Source: Rhizobacter terrae (GTDB taxonomy: Bacteria > Pseudomonadota > Gammaproteobacteria > Burkholderiales > Burkholderiaceae_C). Taken from it: a DNA stretch of 64,000 nt. Numbering within the stretch: position 1 is the first letter of the stretch; each line of letters opens with the position of its first letter. The position numbers were made by a program, and so were the translations under genes. The notes under the pieces are model-generated. The model did not search any database. It worked only from the letters and a program-made list of their open reading frames with translations, and was not told the DNA's origin. Shown here piece by piece: positions 53,500-61,376 of the stretch. The DNA lies in contig NZ_QUSW01000005.1 of the NCBI RefSeq assembly GCF_003852895.1, positions 62,001 through 126,000 on the forward strand, written 5' to 3'.

Positions 53500-54489
53500 A
53501 TGACGCAGCGCCCGCGCGGCTCCATCTTCCCGCCCCAGCTCAACGGCGGCGCGCGGGTGCGTGCACTGGCCGAGCCGGCGACAGCGGCACCGACGACGGC
53601 ACCAGCGCCGGCACCTGCACCGAAGCCGCCGGCCACCGAATCGCTGGCGCAGCGCACGGGCGCGCTGGTCAACGAGATCGACTTCCCCGGCTTCGTGGCC
53701 GGGCTGGTGCATGGCACCTTCGACGCCATCGTGGATGCGTCGATCCGCCAGATGGAGAGCTACTCCAGCCTGGTGTCGGCGGTGGCCAAGACGGTGGACC
53801 AGTTCACCGAAGAGAACGTCAGCCCCAACCAGGCGCGCGACTGGCTGGCCCAGCGCTACCCCGGCGAGGTGCGCGTGGCGCCGCCCACGGCCGAACAGCC
53901 CGCACCGGTGCTGGTGCCCGTGGCCGAAGGACTCACACCGGCCTGGCTGGCCGATTACGGCATCGACGGCGAGGAACTCACCAGCGAGCTGCTGGAAGAG
54001 CGTGTGCTGCCGCAGGTGCGCACCCATGTGGGCTCGGAGCGGCAGCAACTGCTGGCCACGATGGTGATGCTGGGCATGAACCGCGTCGCGGTACGCGATG
54101 GTTCCATCACCGCCAAGGTGATGTTCCGCGCCAGCGCCAACGACTCGGCCAAGGTGGGCTATGCCACCGGCAGCGACCCCAAGAGCGTGGCCGACTGGGG
54201 CGAGCGCGGCAGCCTGACCTACAGCGGCGGCAGCTCGACCATGGTGTCCACGCTGGGCGTCAACGCGCAGAGCGACACCAGCCTGCGGGCCGACCTCTTC
54301 GGCGAGGTCAAGCTCAACTTCGTGAGCGAGACGCTGCCGCTGGACAAGCTGGCCGATGCCGCCAAGATCGCGCTGGTGCAGCGCAACGCCGCCGTGGCAA
54401 GGCCCGCGCCCGCACCGGCCTTGCCGGCACCGGCACCGGCACCGGCCGCGCCCGCCGCGCCGGCCACCGGTCCTGCAGGAGGCGCGTGA
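53500..54489 (+). CDS. Member 1 of the paralogous FPGFV/QQLLATMV family
   Basis: A 329-residue protein sharing two blocks with the proteins at 60030 and 61377 and the partial one at 63643. Block A (about residues 57-110): IDFPGFVAGLVHGTFDAIVD, ASIRQMESYSSLVSAVAKTV, ending NQARDWLAQRYPG. Block B (about 180-225): SERQQLLATMVMLGMNRVAV, RDGSITAKVMFRAS, then a strand LRADLFGEVKLNFVSETLPL. It lacks the N-terminal domain of the other members. N- and C-terminal tails are Ala/Pro-rich (PAPAPAPKPP, LPAPAPAPAAPAAPA). The C-terminal strand order recalls DUF2589-type proteins, but this is only a resemblance. No signal peptide. It starts 16 bp after the giant protease. Confidence 0.75.
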   Translation: MTQRPRGSIFPPQLNGGARVRALAEPATAAPTTAPAPAPAPKPPATESLAQRTGALVNEIDFPGFVAGLVHGTFDAIVDASIRQMESYSSLVSAVAKTVDQFTEENVSPNQARDWLAQRYPGEVRVAPPTAEQPAPVLVPVAEGLTPAWLADYGIDGEELTSELLEERVLPQVRTHVGSERQQLLATMVMLGMNRVAVRDGSITAKVMFRASANDSAKVGYATGSDPKSVADWGERGSLTYSGGSSTMVSTLGVNAQSDTSLRADLFGEVKLNFVSETLPLDKLADAAKIALVQRNAAVARPAPAPALPAPAPAPAAPAAPATGPAGGA

Positions 54490-54743
54490 TGCTGCGTGAC
54501 CTCTGCACCGTACTCGAAGATCTGCACCAGGGCTTGCTGGCAGCAGCCGGCCAGGCCGGCAACGCTGTGCGCATTGCCCAGGCCGAGATGACCTTGCCGA
54601 TGGACTGCGCGCTCGTTCTGCAAGGTGGCGGCTGCGTGCTGCGCGCGGACGTGGCGCGCAATGCGGCCGACACGGACTGGCTGCCATCGCGCTCACGCCT
54701 GGTCGTGCATTGGGGCGAGATGCCCACGGAGGTGTTCTCATGA
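54489..54743 (+). CDS. Small protein with GGC motif (trypco-like candidate)
   Basis: An 84-residue protein: an N-terminal helix (LRDLCTVLEDLHQGLLAAAG), then strands VRIAQAEMTLPMDCALVLQG, GGCVLRADVARNAADTDWLP and SRSRLVVHWGEMP. The helix-plus-strands outline recalls trypsin-co-occurring (trypco2-type) proteins that accompany trypsin-like proteases in bacterial conflict systems. The likeness is weak by eye. The start overlaps the previous stop by one base (TGATG) and the stop overlaps the next start (ATGA), so its translation is coupled on both sides and it is likely needed in fixed ratio with its neighbours. Confidence 0.7.
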   Translation: MLRDLCTVLEDLHQGLLAAAGQAGNAVRIAQAEMTLPMDCALVLQGGGCVLRADVARNAADTDWLPSRSRLVVHWGEMPTEVFS

Positions 54744-55537
54744 ACGCCGCGCTGCCGCCGCTGGTGCAGGAGTCGGGCGTGCCCTTCGACGTCTTCATCC
54801 AGTCGCTCACCGAGCAGCTGGACAAGGCACAGGCGGCCATGGCGCTGAAGGCCCGCGTGGCCAAGCTGCCGCTGACCTTCGCGGTCAAGGACATCTCGCT
54901 GGACCTGCGGGCCTTCGTGCAGATGGTGGACGACGACGTGTACGTGCGCCCTGCCGGCCCCGGCGACTCCGAGGCCAGCACCATCCGGTTGGCGCTCACC
55001 ACCATCACGCGGTCGATGGTCGAGGAGAACGCGGTGGACTTCAAGGCCGAGGAGCCGCAGTTCTCGTTGCGCGAGGCCTTGCAGGGCCGGATGAGCGACG
55101 AAGACCAGCGCCGCCTGGAGCGCATCGGCGTGCGCACCGTGGAGCAGCTCACCGAGTTGCGCAAGACCGCCGGTGCCGACGTGGTGGCGCGGCTCGCGCG
55201 CATGCCGGTGAACCGGCTGCAGCAGGCACTGCTGAATGCGGCCGCGCCGCGCGTCACGCAGGTGGAGCCGGCGCCGCCGGGCGGCTCCGCGGGCGCGCGG
55301 GTGCACCTGCAGGCACCGGGCCTGCGCGCCGGGCGAATCCCCTTCGTGCGCGCGGCCGGCCAGGACGTGCCGGTGGTCGAGGCGCACGACGGCCGCCTCG
55401 TGCTCGCGCCGCACGCCATGCAGCTCGGCGTCGATGCGGAGATCGACTTCGGCGACGGCGAGGTGGCGCACGTGCCGCTGACGCAAGGACGCATCGGCCG
55501 CTGGGCCGGTGAAGCGAAGGCGGAGGGCATCGCGTGA
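54740..55537 (+). CDS. Helix-hairpin-helix protein with beta-rich ends
   Basis: A 265-residue protein of unknown function. The N-terminal region (VPFDVFIQSLTEQLDKAQAA, then LPLTFAVKDISLDLRAFVQM) resembles the helix-plus-strand design of the small neighbour and of DUF2589-like proteins. In the middle, LERIGVRTVEQLTELRKTAG with LARMPVNRLQQALLNA is a helix-hairpin-helix-type motif that could bind DNA or protein. The C-terminal about 80 residues form a beta-rich domain (VHLQAPGLRAGRIPFVRAAG, VPVVEAHDGRLVLAPHAMQL). ATG 54740 overlaps the previous stop (ATGA); the GTG start of the subtilase overlaps its own stop (GTGA). Confidence 0.72.
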   Translation: MNAALPPLVQESGVPFDVFIQSLTEQLDKAQAAMALKARVAKLPLTFAVKDISLDLRAFVQMVDDDVYVRPAGPGDSEASTIRLALTTITRSMVEENAVDFKAEEPQFSLREALQGRMSDEDQRRLERIGVRTVEQLTELRKTAGADVVARLARMPVNRLQQALLNAAAPRVTQVEPAPPGGSAGARVHLQAPGLRAGRIPFVRAAGQDVPVVEAHDGRLVLAPHAMQLGVDAEIDFGDGEVAHVPLTQGRIGRWAGEAKAEGIA

Positions 55538-56931
55538 ACACCTTCCGTCCCGCCATGCCCCGCGTGCCGCGCCGCCTCGTGCTGACGCTGCGCCTGGGCG
55601 AACTGCCCGACCACCTGCCCAGCCTGCGTGAGGTGCGGCGCGAAGGCGTGGCGATGGCCACGCGCATCGACGGCGGGCCCATCGACCGGCTGCTGTCCCA
55701 CCACGGCGGCGGTGCGCGGGCACTGCGCCTGCACAGTGCCCGCGTCACGCGGCTGCAGCGTCCCGGCGTGCCGGGTGCGCGCCGCTTCGACGATGTTGAG
55801 CAGCTCAGCGGCGTCGCGCGCGTGCTGCGGGTCGAGGTGGCGCACGACGAGGCATTGCCTTCGCTGGTGAAGGCGCTGGCCCAGGTGACGCAGGTCGAGC
55901 ATGTGGCGCCCGACTGGGTCTGCACCACGCCCTTCGATGCGCGCCGTGCGGTGTCTTCGCCACCGCTCGACCCCGCTGCCGCGCGCCGCCCGCGCGCCCT
56001 GATGCGGCTGCCGCAGGCGCTGGCTTTGCAACGCGGCGACCCCTCGGTGGTGATCGGCCTCGTGGACACGGGCGTGGCCAAGGGCCATGCCGAACTCGCG
56101 CGGCGCATGCGGCGCGGCTTCGACACGGTGGACCTCGATGCCGCCACCCTGGGCGACCTCACGCTGGTCGGCGACAACGCATCGCGCGACGAGGACCCGG
56201 ACGATGAGGTGGGCCACGGCTCTGCCTGCGCCGGCATCCTGCGCGCCAATGGCAATGGCATGCCCGGCGGCGGCGCCGGCCTGTGCGGCCTCACGCCGGT
56301 GCGCGTGCTGGGCGCGGCGCTGCAAGGCGGACGCCGCGTGGGCGTGGGCGCGCTGGCCAACATCGACGCCGGCATGAAGCGGATCATCGACCTGGGCGTG
56401 CAGGTCATCAACATGAGCTTCGGCACGCCCGAGTCCTCGCTCAACGCCGACGACCCGCGCCCGCACACCGAGGTGGTGCGCTACGCCATCGCGCGCGGCG
56501 TGCTGCTGGTGGCCGCCAGCGGCAACTCCGGCGCGGTGGAGCGCTACTACCCGGCCGCGCATGACGACGTGATCGCCGTGGGTGCGGTGGACGACACGCT
56601 GCGGCCGTGCTCCTTCAGCACGCGCGGCGAGCACGTGGACCTGTGCGCCCCCGGCCTGGACATCTGGACCTGCGGCCTGCAGGGCTACACCTGCGTGAGT
56701 GGCACCAGCTTCGCCGCGCCCTTCGTCGCCGCGGCCTGCGCGCTGCTCGTCGCGCATGCCGAGTCGCGCGCCTGGCCGCTGGACCCGCACACCGCCCGCG
56801 AGATCCTCGTGGACAGCGCACGACCCTTCGATTCGACCCGGGACACCGAGGGCTGCGGCGCCGGTGTGCTCGATGTCCATGCCGCATTGACGCTGCTGGA
56901 TCGACGCATCGATGCGGCACTCGACTCTTGA
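55534..56931 (+). CDS. S8-family subtilisin-like serine protease
   Basis: A 465-residue subtilase. The full catalytic triad is present: Asp178 (VVIGLVDTGVAKGH), His228 (EVGHGSACAGIL) and Ser392 (VSGTSFAAPFVAA); the oxyanion Asn is in VAASGNSGAVERYY. About 150 N-terminal residues form a propeptide-like, alpha/beta region, but there is no signal peptide, so the enzyme seems to be made in the cytoplasm. The GTG start overlaps the upstream stop (GTGA) with GGAGGG before it. Together with the giant protein at 49407 this gives four protease domains in one operon. It could process other members of the cassette, but this is an inference. Confidence 0.92.
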   Translation: MNTFRPAMPRVPRRLVLTLRLGELPDHLPSLREVRREGVAMATRIDGGPIDRLLSHHGGGARALRLHSARVTRLQRPGVPGARRFDDVEQLSGVARVLRVEVAHDEALPSLVKALAQVTQVEHVAPDWVCTTPFDARRAVSSPPLDPAAARRPRALMRLPQALALQRGDPSVVIGLVDTGVAKGHAELARRMRRGFDTVDLDAATLGDLTLVGDNASRDEDPDDEVGHGSACAGILRANGNGMPGGGAGLCGLTPVRVLGAALQGGRRVGVGALANIDAGMKRIIDLGVQVINMSFGTPESSLNADDPRPHTEVVRYAIARGVLLVAASGNSGAVERYYPAAHDDVIAVGAVDDTLRPCSFSTRGEHVDLCAPGLDIWTCGLQGYTCVSGTSFAAPFVAAACALLVAHAESRAWPLDPHTAREILVDSARPFDSTRDTEGCGAGVLDVHAALTLLDRRIDAALDS

Positions 56932-56946
56932 GAAAGGAAGACCGCC

Positions 56947-58953
56947 ATGGCCACCACGCGCAACCAGAAGAACGCCAGCACAGCACGCAAGGCCAACGGC
57001 CGCAGCCGCGCGGCGCGCAAGACCACCACCGCAGCGGCCGATGCCGACGCGGACTCGACCAACTTCGATGACAACCCCGACGCATCGGCGTCCAAGGCCA
57101 CCCGCCGTCCAGGAGACCGCACCATGAACCGCACCCTGTTGATCGATCTGAGCCAGCGCGAGCTTCAGGAGCGTGCTCGCCTGAAGACCCGGCGCGACCG
57201 GCTCGAAGCCGTCAAGCGCACCGAGGATTCCAGCGGCGGCCTGAGCGCCGAGCAGGAGGCCGAACTCGAGCGCATCAAGGCCGCGCTCGACAGCGACCTG
57301 CCGGTGGATCCGTTCTACCAGGCCGTGGCCGCCGCGCTGCGCCGCCGCACCTGGAACCAACTGGCCGGTTCACGCGACCACGTGCTCGAACACGGCCTCT
57401 TCGGCTCCCAGCAAATGGACCCGGTGCAAGGCGGCCTGGGCAACCATGAGCAGGAGATCGCCTTCGTCTGCGGACTGCTGGAGGTGGACAACTTCACCGT
57501 GCCCACCGCGCCGGGTTTCATCAAGAAGGTGAGCGAGGCGCAGGGCGAGTTCCGCCAGAACGAGGCGCTGTTCGACATTGCCTATGAAACCTTCCGGCGC
57601 AGCTTCGTGGTCACGGTGCAAAGCCAGATCGACTCCGGCATGGTCGACGCCGACATCATCGGCTGCATCTCGCCCGGCGGGCCCATCAACCAGGACCCGG
57701 ACGACGACAGCAAGCCCTACCGCCGCGACACCAAGGGCCAGCTGCGCGACCTTGACGAGGGCGAGGCGTGGATCCCGGCGGCGACCGACAAGGTGAACGT
57801 GCTCTCGGCGCGCAACATCGCCGCGGTGGTGCGCAAGCTCGCCGGCGACGGCGTGACCGCCGACGACGCCTGGATCCGCAGCCGCCTGGAAAGCACCTAC
57901 AACCAGCAGACCGGCGTGACCTCCGGCGGCTCCCCGTCGGCCGTCGAGATCATGCTGCCCGACCTCGAAGAGGCGGTGGACATCGAGATCGTGACGGAGA
58001 ACCTGCATGCGGTGCAGGCCATCTACTTCACCTACCAGCTCGAAGAGATGCGCCTGTTCCAGGTGGTGGAGCGCGTGGTGGACCTCTTCCGCCAGGGCCT
58101 GCTGCCGCTGGGCAAGGGCTTCGTGGGCGACTACCTCTTCAACTACTACAAGAAGGCGGCCGAGCGCATCACCGAGGGCGAGCGGCGCGACCTGTACATG
58201 CGTGCATTCGGCGCGCCGGGCGGCAACCCGTCGAGCGAACCCAACCGCGACTTCAACGAGCTGTGGCTGCGCTTCGTGTCGGCCGTCTCCAGCTTCGCGC
58301 GCCAGCTCACGGTGGAGCGCATGCTGCGCAACGCCGTGCCCATGGCGGTGTCGCAGGAGCAGGTGCGCAAGGCCGGCCGCGACCTGGGCGCCAACCTCTC
58401 GCGCAACGGCTACGGCATCGCCTACTTCGCGGCCACCGAGATGCAGCAGACCATCCTGGAGTTCCGCGACGTGCTGCAGAACGCCGAGCTGCGCAACGCC
58501 TTCGGTGCGCGCGACATGTGGCAGGTGATCGACCAGGTCAACGTGAACTACCTGGGCGGCGCACGCAACACGCACCGCTACCGCACGCAAAGCCGCGCCG
58601 GCGCGGTGGTCATCCGCTGGATCGCCAACAACGTGCAGCGCCTGGCCAACGTGGGCGGACCGGTGATCTATGTCGAGCAGATCATCAACCCGCAGCTGCG
58701 CGCCGCCGGCGGCAGCAGCAACCCGACGGTGGACCCGACCGACTGGGACCTCGTCAACGCCTGCGAGCAGTGGCTCGCGGTGGGCGGGGTGCAGGACCAG
58801 AGCATCGAGCAGTACTCGCAGCCCATCGAGGCGCCGACCATGACCAGCAGGCCCATCGAGATCCCGCAGGTGGCGCGCGACATGCTGAGCGGCCTGGGCG
58901 TGGGCCTGAACGGCAGCGGCGTGGCCGGCGGCATCAGCATGCCCGGCCTGTGA
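56947..58953 (+). CDS. Unrecognised 668-residue protein, long member of a paralogous pair
   Basis: I do not recognise the family. Residues 1-59 are a basic, Ala/Thr-rich low-complexity tail (RNQKNASTARKANGRSRAAR). An alpha-helical body follows, with RELQERARLKTRRDRLEAVK as a coiled-coil. Two blocks are shared with the protein at 62689-63627: YFTYQLEEMRLFQVVERVVD with LFRQGLLPLGKGF and ERITEGERRDLYMRAF, and AYFAATEMQQTILEFRDVLQ with AFGARDMWQVIDQV and SRAGAVVIRWIA. AAAGGAAG supports ATG 56947. A second in-frame ATG at 57124 (MNRTLLIDLSQ) has AGGAG eight bases upstream and would give a shorter form without the tail. No signal peptide or catalytic motif seen. Confidence 0.75.
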   Translation: MATTRNQKNASTARKANGRSRAARKTTTAAADADADSTNFDDNPDASASKATRRPGDRTMNRTLLIDLSQRELQERARLKTRRDRLEAVKRTEDSSGGLSAEQEAELERIKAALDSDLPVDPFYQAVAAALRRRTWNQLAGSRDHVLEHGLFGSQQMDPVQGGLGNHEQEIAFVCGLLEVDNFTVPTAPGFIKKVSEAQGEFRQNEALFDIAYETFRRSFVVTVQSQIDSGMVDADIIGCISPGGPINQDPDDDSKPYRRDTKGQLRDLDEGEAWIPAATDKVNVLSARNIAAVVRKLAGDGVTADDAWIRSRLESTYNQQTGVTSGGSPSAVEIMLPDLEEAVDIEIVTENLHAVQAIYFTYQLEEMRLFQVVERVVDLFRQGLLPLGKGFVGDYLFNYYKKAAERITEGERRDLYMRAFGAPGGNPSSEPNRDFNELWLRFVSAVSSFARQLTVERMLRNAVPMAVSQEQVRKAGRDLGANLSRNGYGIAYFAATEMQQTILEFRDVLQNAELRNAFGARDMWQVIDQVNVNYLGGARNTHRYRTQSRAGAVVIRWIANNVQRLANVGGPVIYVEQIINPQLRAAGGSSNPTVDPTDWDLVNACEQWLAVGGVQDQSIEQYSQPIEAPTMTSRPIEIPQVARDMLSGLGVGLNGSGVAGGISMPGL

Positions 58954-58966
58954 ACCGGAGACCACC

Positions 58967-60019
58967 ATGCGATACGTCGACCCTCCCAAGCGCCCGATGG
59001 CCACGCATGTGAAGCAGTCGCTGTCGCATGCCTCGCAGGCCCTGGGCGTGCGCGATCCGCTGCCCATCATGGGCTCGCTGATCGACCGCACCTTCTCGCG
59101 GCCCGACGACGACGCCTCCTACGCCGACAACCGCCTCACGCCGGGCGCCGTGCCCTTCGAGCCCTCGTTCTCGGAAGCCGAGCCCGACACGCTGCGCTTC
59201 ACCATCGAGCCGCTGGGCCCGGGCGCCTCGCCGGTGGCACGGCGCGATGAGGCCACGCGCGAGATGCGCCGGCTCATCGCGCCGCTGTTCGGCCGCGATG
59301 CGCTGCACTGGTTCGACTCGCGCAGCGAGGAGTGGCGCGGCATGAGCGGGCTGGGCTGGATGTCGTACGGCGCCTGGTTCGGCAGCGCCTTCGACGAGGA
59401 CGGCCTGTACGCGGCCAAGATCTACTACGAACTCTCGCCCTCGCAGATCGATGCGCTCTCGCCCGGTCTCTCGCGGCTCACGCGGCAGGTGATGGCGGAG
59501 ATGCCGGGGCTCATGCCCATCTTCACGTCCATCGGCTGCAAGCGCGACACCGGCAGCCAGCGCGTGACCTTCATGCACCGCGGGCCGCTGGTGCTGGCCG
59601 CGCTCGGGCCGCTGATGAATCGCCTGGGCATCGGGCACCAGTTGCCCAGCCTGATGCGCATCGTCGGCGTGGCGCTCGGCGGGCGCTTCGAGCTGCCGCC
59701 GGGTGGCGTGCTGGTCGGCCTGCGCGACACGCCCGAGGGCGTGGAGATGAAGCTCGAAGTGCTGCTGGCCGCGTTGCCGGATTTGCCCGGCCGCTTCCTG
59801 GACCTGCTGCGCCTGGGCCTGGCCGAACGGCCGCGCCAGGTAGCCGCGCTGGAGCGCTGGCTCTCGGCCTTCGGCGTGGACGATGCCAATGAGCAGGGCC
59901 ACTTCTCCGTCCTGTCGGTGCGCGTGACACCCCGCTCGCAGGCACGCATCAGCCTGTACGTGCGGCCCATCGAGTTCGAGATGCGCGACACGCTGGACGA
60001 AACACGCGAGTCCATGTGA
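58967..60019 (+). CDS. Unrecognised 350-residue alpha/beta protein (ABBA-fold-like appearance)
   Basis: I do not recognise the family with confidence. A helical N-terminus (MATHVKQSLSHASQALGVRD) is followed by repeated strand pairs with exposed Arg/Lys and aromatic residues: LYAAKIYYELSPSQIDALSP, RVTFMHRGPLVLAALGPLMN, GVEMKLEVLLAALPDLPGR, VRVTPRSQARISLYVRPIEF. Alternating alpha-beta-beta-alpha units with K/R-X-Y strands recall the ABBA fold of aromatic prenyltransferases; this is a visual impression only. CCGGAG before ATG 58967; it begins 13 bp after the preceding stop. No signal peptide. Confidence 0.7.
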   Translation: MRYVDPPKRPMATHVKQSLSHASQALGVRDPLPIMGSLIDRTFSRPDDDASYADNRLTPGAVPFEPSFSEAEPDTLRFTIEPLGPGASPVARRDEATREMRRLIAPLFGRDALHWFDSRSEEWRGMSGLGWMSYGAWFGSAFDEDGLYAAKIYYELSPSQIDALSPGLSRLTRQVMAEMPGLMPIFTSIGCKRDTGSQRVTFMHRGPLVLAALGPLMNRLGIGHQLPSLMRIVGVALGGRFELPPGGVLVGLRDTPEGVEMKLEVLLAALPDLPGRFLDLLRLGLAERPRQVAALERWLSAFGVDDANEQGHFSVLSVRVTPRSQARISLYVRPIEFEMRDTLDETRESM

Positions 60020-60029
60020 GGAGCACGCC

Positions 60030-61361
60030 ATGCCTGCCTCGGTCTTTCCGTCCTCGGCCGTGCGACGGCCCGCCCCGCCGCCGGCCGCTGGCAACAAGCC
60101 TGCGGCCAGCCGCGAAACCGTGGAGGCGGCGCGCCACGCGGTGCGCGGCCTGCTGCAGCGCAGCCAGGCCTTCAACGCACTGCCGGAGGACAAGCGCCGC
60201 CAGCTTGCACACGACCTGGTGCAGATCGGCAGCTACCTGGCGGAGCCCGACGGGCAGCGCCTGAAGCGGCAAAGCCCGCAGGTGCGCGCGCTGGCGGGCG
60301 ACCCCAAGCCGCAGCAGTTCGGCCAGGCCACCAAGGCCGGGGTCGAGAACATGGTGAACCTGATCCAGGGGGTGAACTTCCCCGGCTTCGTCTCGGGGCT
60401 GATCCAGGGCGTGTTCCATTCCATCGTGGACAGCTCCATCCAGCAGATGGAGGCCTACGCCAAGCTGGTGGCCGATGTCTCCAAGAGCCTGAACCAGTTC
60501 CGCGACGACAACACCACCGACAACCAGGGCCGCGACCACCTGGTCGACCAGTTCCCCGACCTGTTCCAGCTGAGCACCGGCGGCGATGACGCGTTCGGCG
60601 ACTTCGGCGGCGACGGCAACGCGCCGCCGCAGCCGCGCGTGACGCTGCGCGAAGACGTGGACGAGGGCAGTGCCATCGACCGGCTGAACCGCTCGCTGCC
60701 GCTGGACAAGCCGCTCACCAGCCTGGACGACGACGTGGTCGAGGCCGTGCTCGTGCCGGCCGCGCGCACCACCATCGCCACCGGCCGGCAGCAACTGCTG
60801 GCGACGATGGTGATGATGGGCATCAACCGCATCGTGGTCACCGACGGCAAGATTTCGGCGAAGGTGGTGTTCGACTTCCGCGCCAGCGACAACCGCAAGT
60901 ACGCCTTCAGCGCCACCCGCTTCGACCACGAGAAGGACGCCTCGGGCAACCTGCAGATGACCAACACCTACTCGGGCGACTACGAGGGCAAGAGCGAGGG
61001 CGGCAGCTACAGCAAGAGCGACGACTCCGAGGAGCGGCGCGACGGCAGCTACTACGCCAAGGGCAGCTACAAGTATTCGCAGCAGCCGGTGGTCAAGCTC
61101 ATGAGCACGCAAAAGCTGATGGACGACTCGCAGCTGCAGACCAAGGCCTCGCTCACCGGCTCGGTGGAGGTGAACTTCAAGAGCGACTACCTGCCGCTGG
61201 AGAAGATGGCCAACCCGGAGAACATTGCCGCCATCCAGATGAACGCCCAGCCCGGCATGGTGAAGAACCTGGCCGCGCGGCCCCAGGCCGCCGCGGGCGC
61301 GCCTGCGCCGGCTCCTGCTGCGGCAGCCACCCCCGCGCCGGCTCCCGCGGCCGCGCGCTGA
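60030..61361 (+). CDS. Member 2 of the paralogous FPGFV/QQLLATMV family
   Basis: A 443-residue protein. N-terminal domain (about residues 30-75): HAVRGLLQRSQAFNALPEDK with RRQLAHDLVQIGSYLAEPDG, shared with members 3 and 4. Block A: VNFPGFVSGLIQGVFHSIVD with SSIQQMEAYAKLVADVSKSL. Block B: GRQQLLATMVMMGINRIVVT with DGKISAKVVFDFRASD, followed by a Ser/Tyr/Lys/Asp-rich low-complexity stretch (YSGDYEGKSEGGSYSKSDDS) and a final strand SLTGSVEVNFKSDYLPLEKM. The tail is Ala/Pro-rich. The end of block B plus the DYLPLEKM strand recalls DUF2589-type proteins. No signal peptide; 10 bp after the preceding gene. Confidence 0.77.
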   Translation: MPASVFPSSAVRRPAPPPAAGNKPAASRETVEAARHAVRGLLQRSQAFNALPEDKRRQLAHDLVQIGSYLAEPDGQRLKRQSPQVRALAGDPKPQQFGQATKAGVENMVNLIQGVNFPGFVSGLIQGVFHSIVDSSIQQMEAYAKLVADVSKSLNQFRDDNTTDNQGRDHLVDQFPDLFQLSTGGDDAFGDFGGDGNAPPQPRVTLREDVDEGSAIDRLNRSLPLDKPLTSLDDDVVEAVLVPAARTTIATGRQQLLATMVMMGINRIVVTDGKISAKVVFDFRASDNRKYAFSATRFDHEKDASGNLQMTNTYSGDYEGKSEGGSYSKSDDSEERRDGSYYAKGSYKYSQQPVVKLMSTQKLMDDSQLQTKASLTGSVEVNFKSDYLPLEKMANPENIAAIQMNAQPGMVKNLAARPQAAAGAPAPAPAAAATPAPAPAAAR

Positions 61362-61376
61362 GCGGCGAGGACCGCC

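Noticed and set aside
50127-57360. Very long reverse-strand open frames (up to about 1300 codons) opposite the protease operon
   Set aside because: They lie antisense to genes with clear protease motifs and paralogous relationships. In DNA this GC-rich, the complementary frame stays open by codon bias. Their products are rich in His/Arg/Gly/Ala and match no fold.
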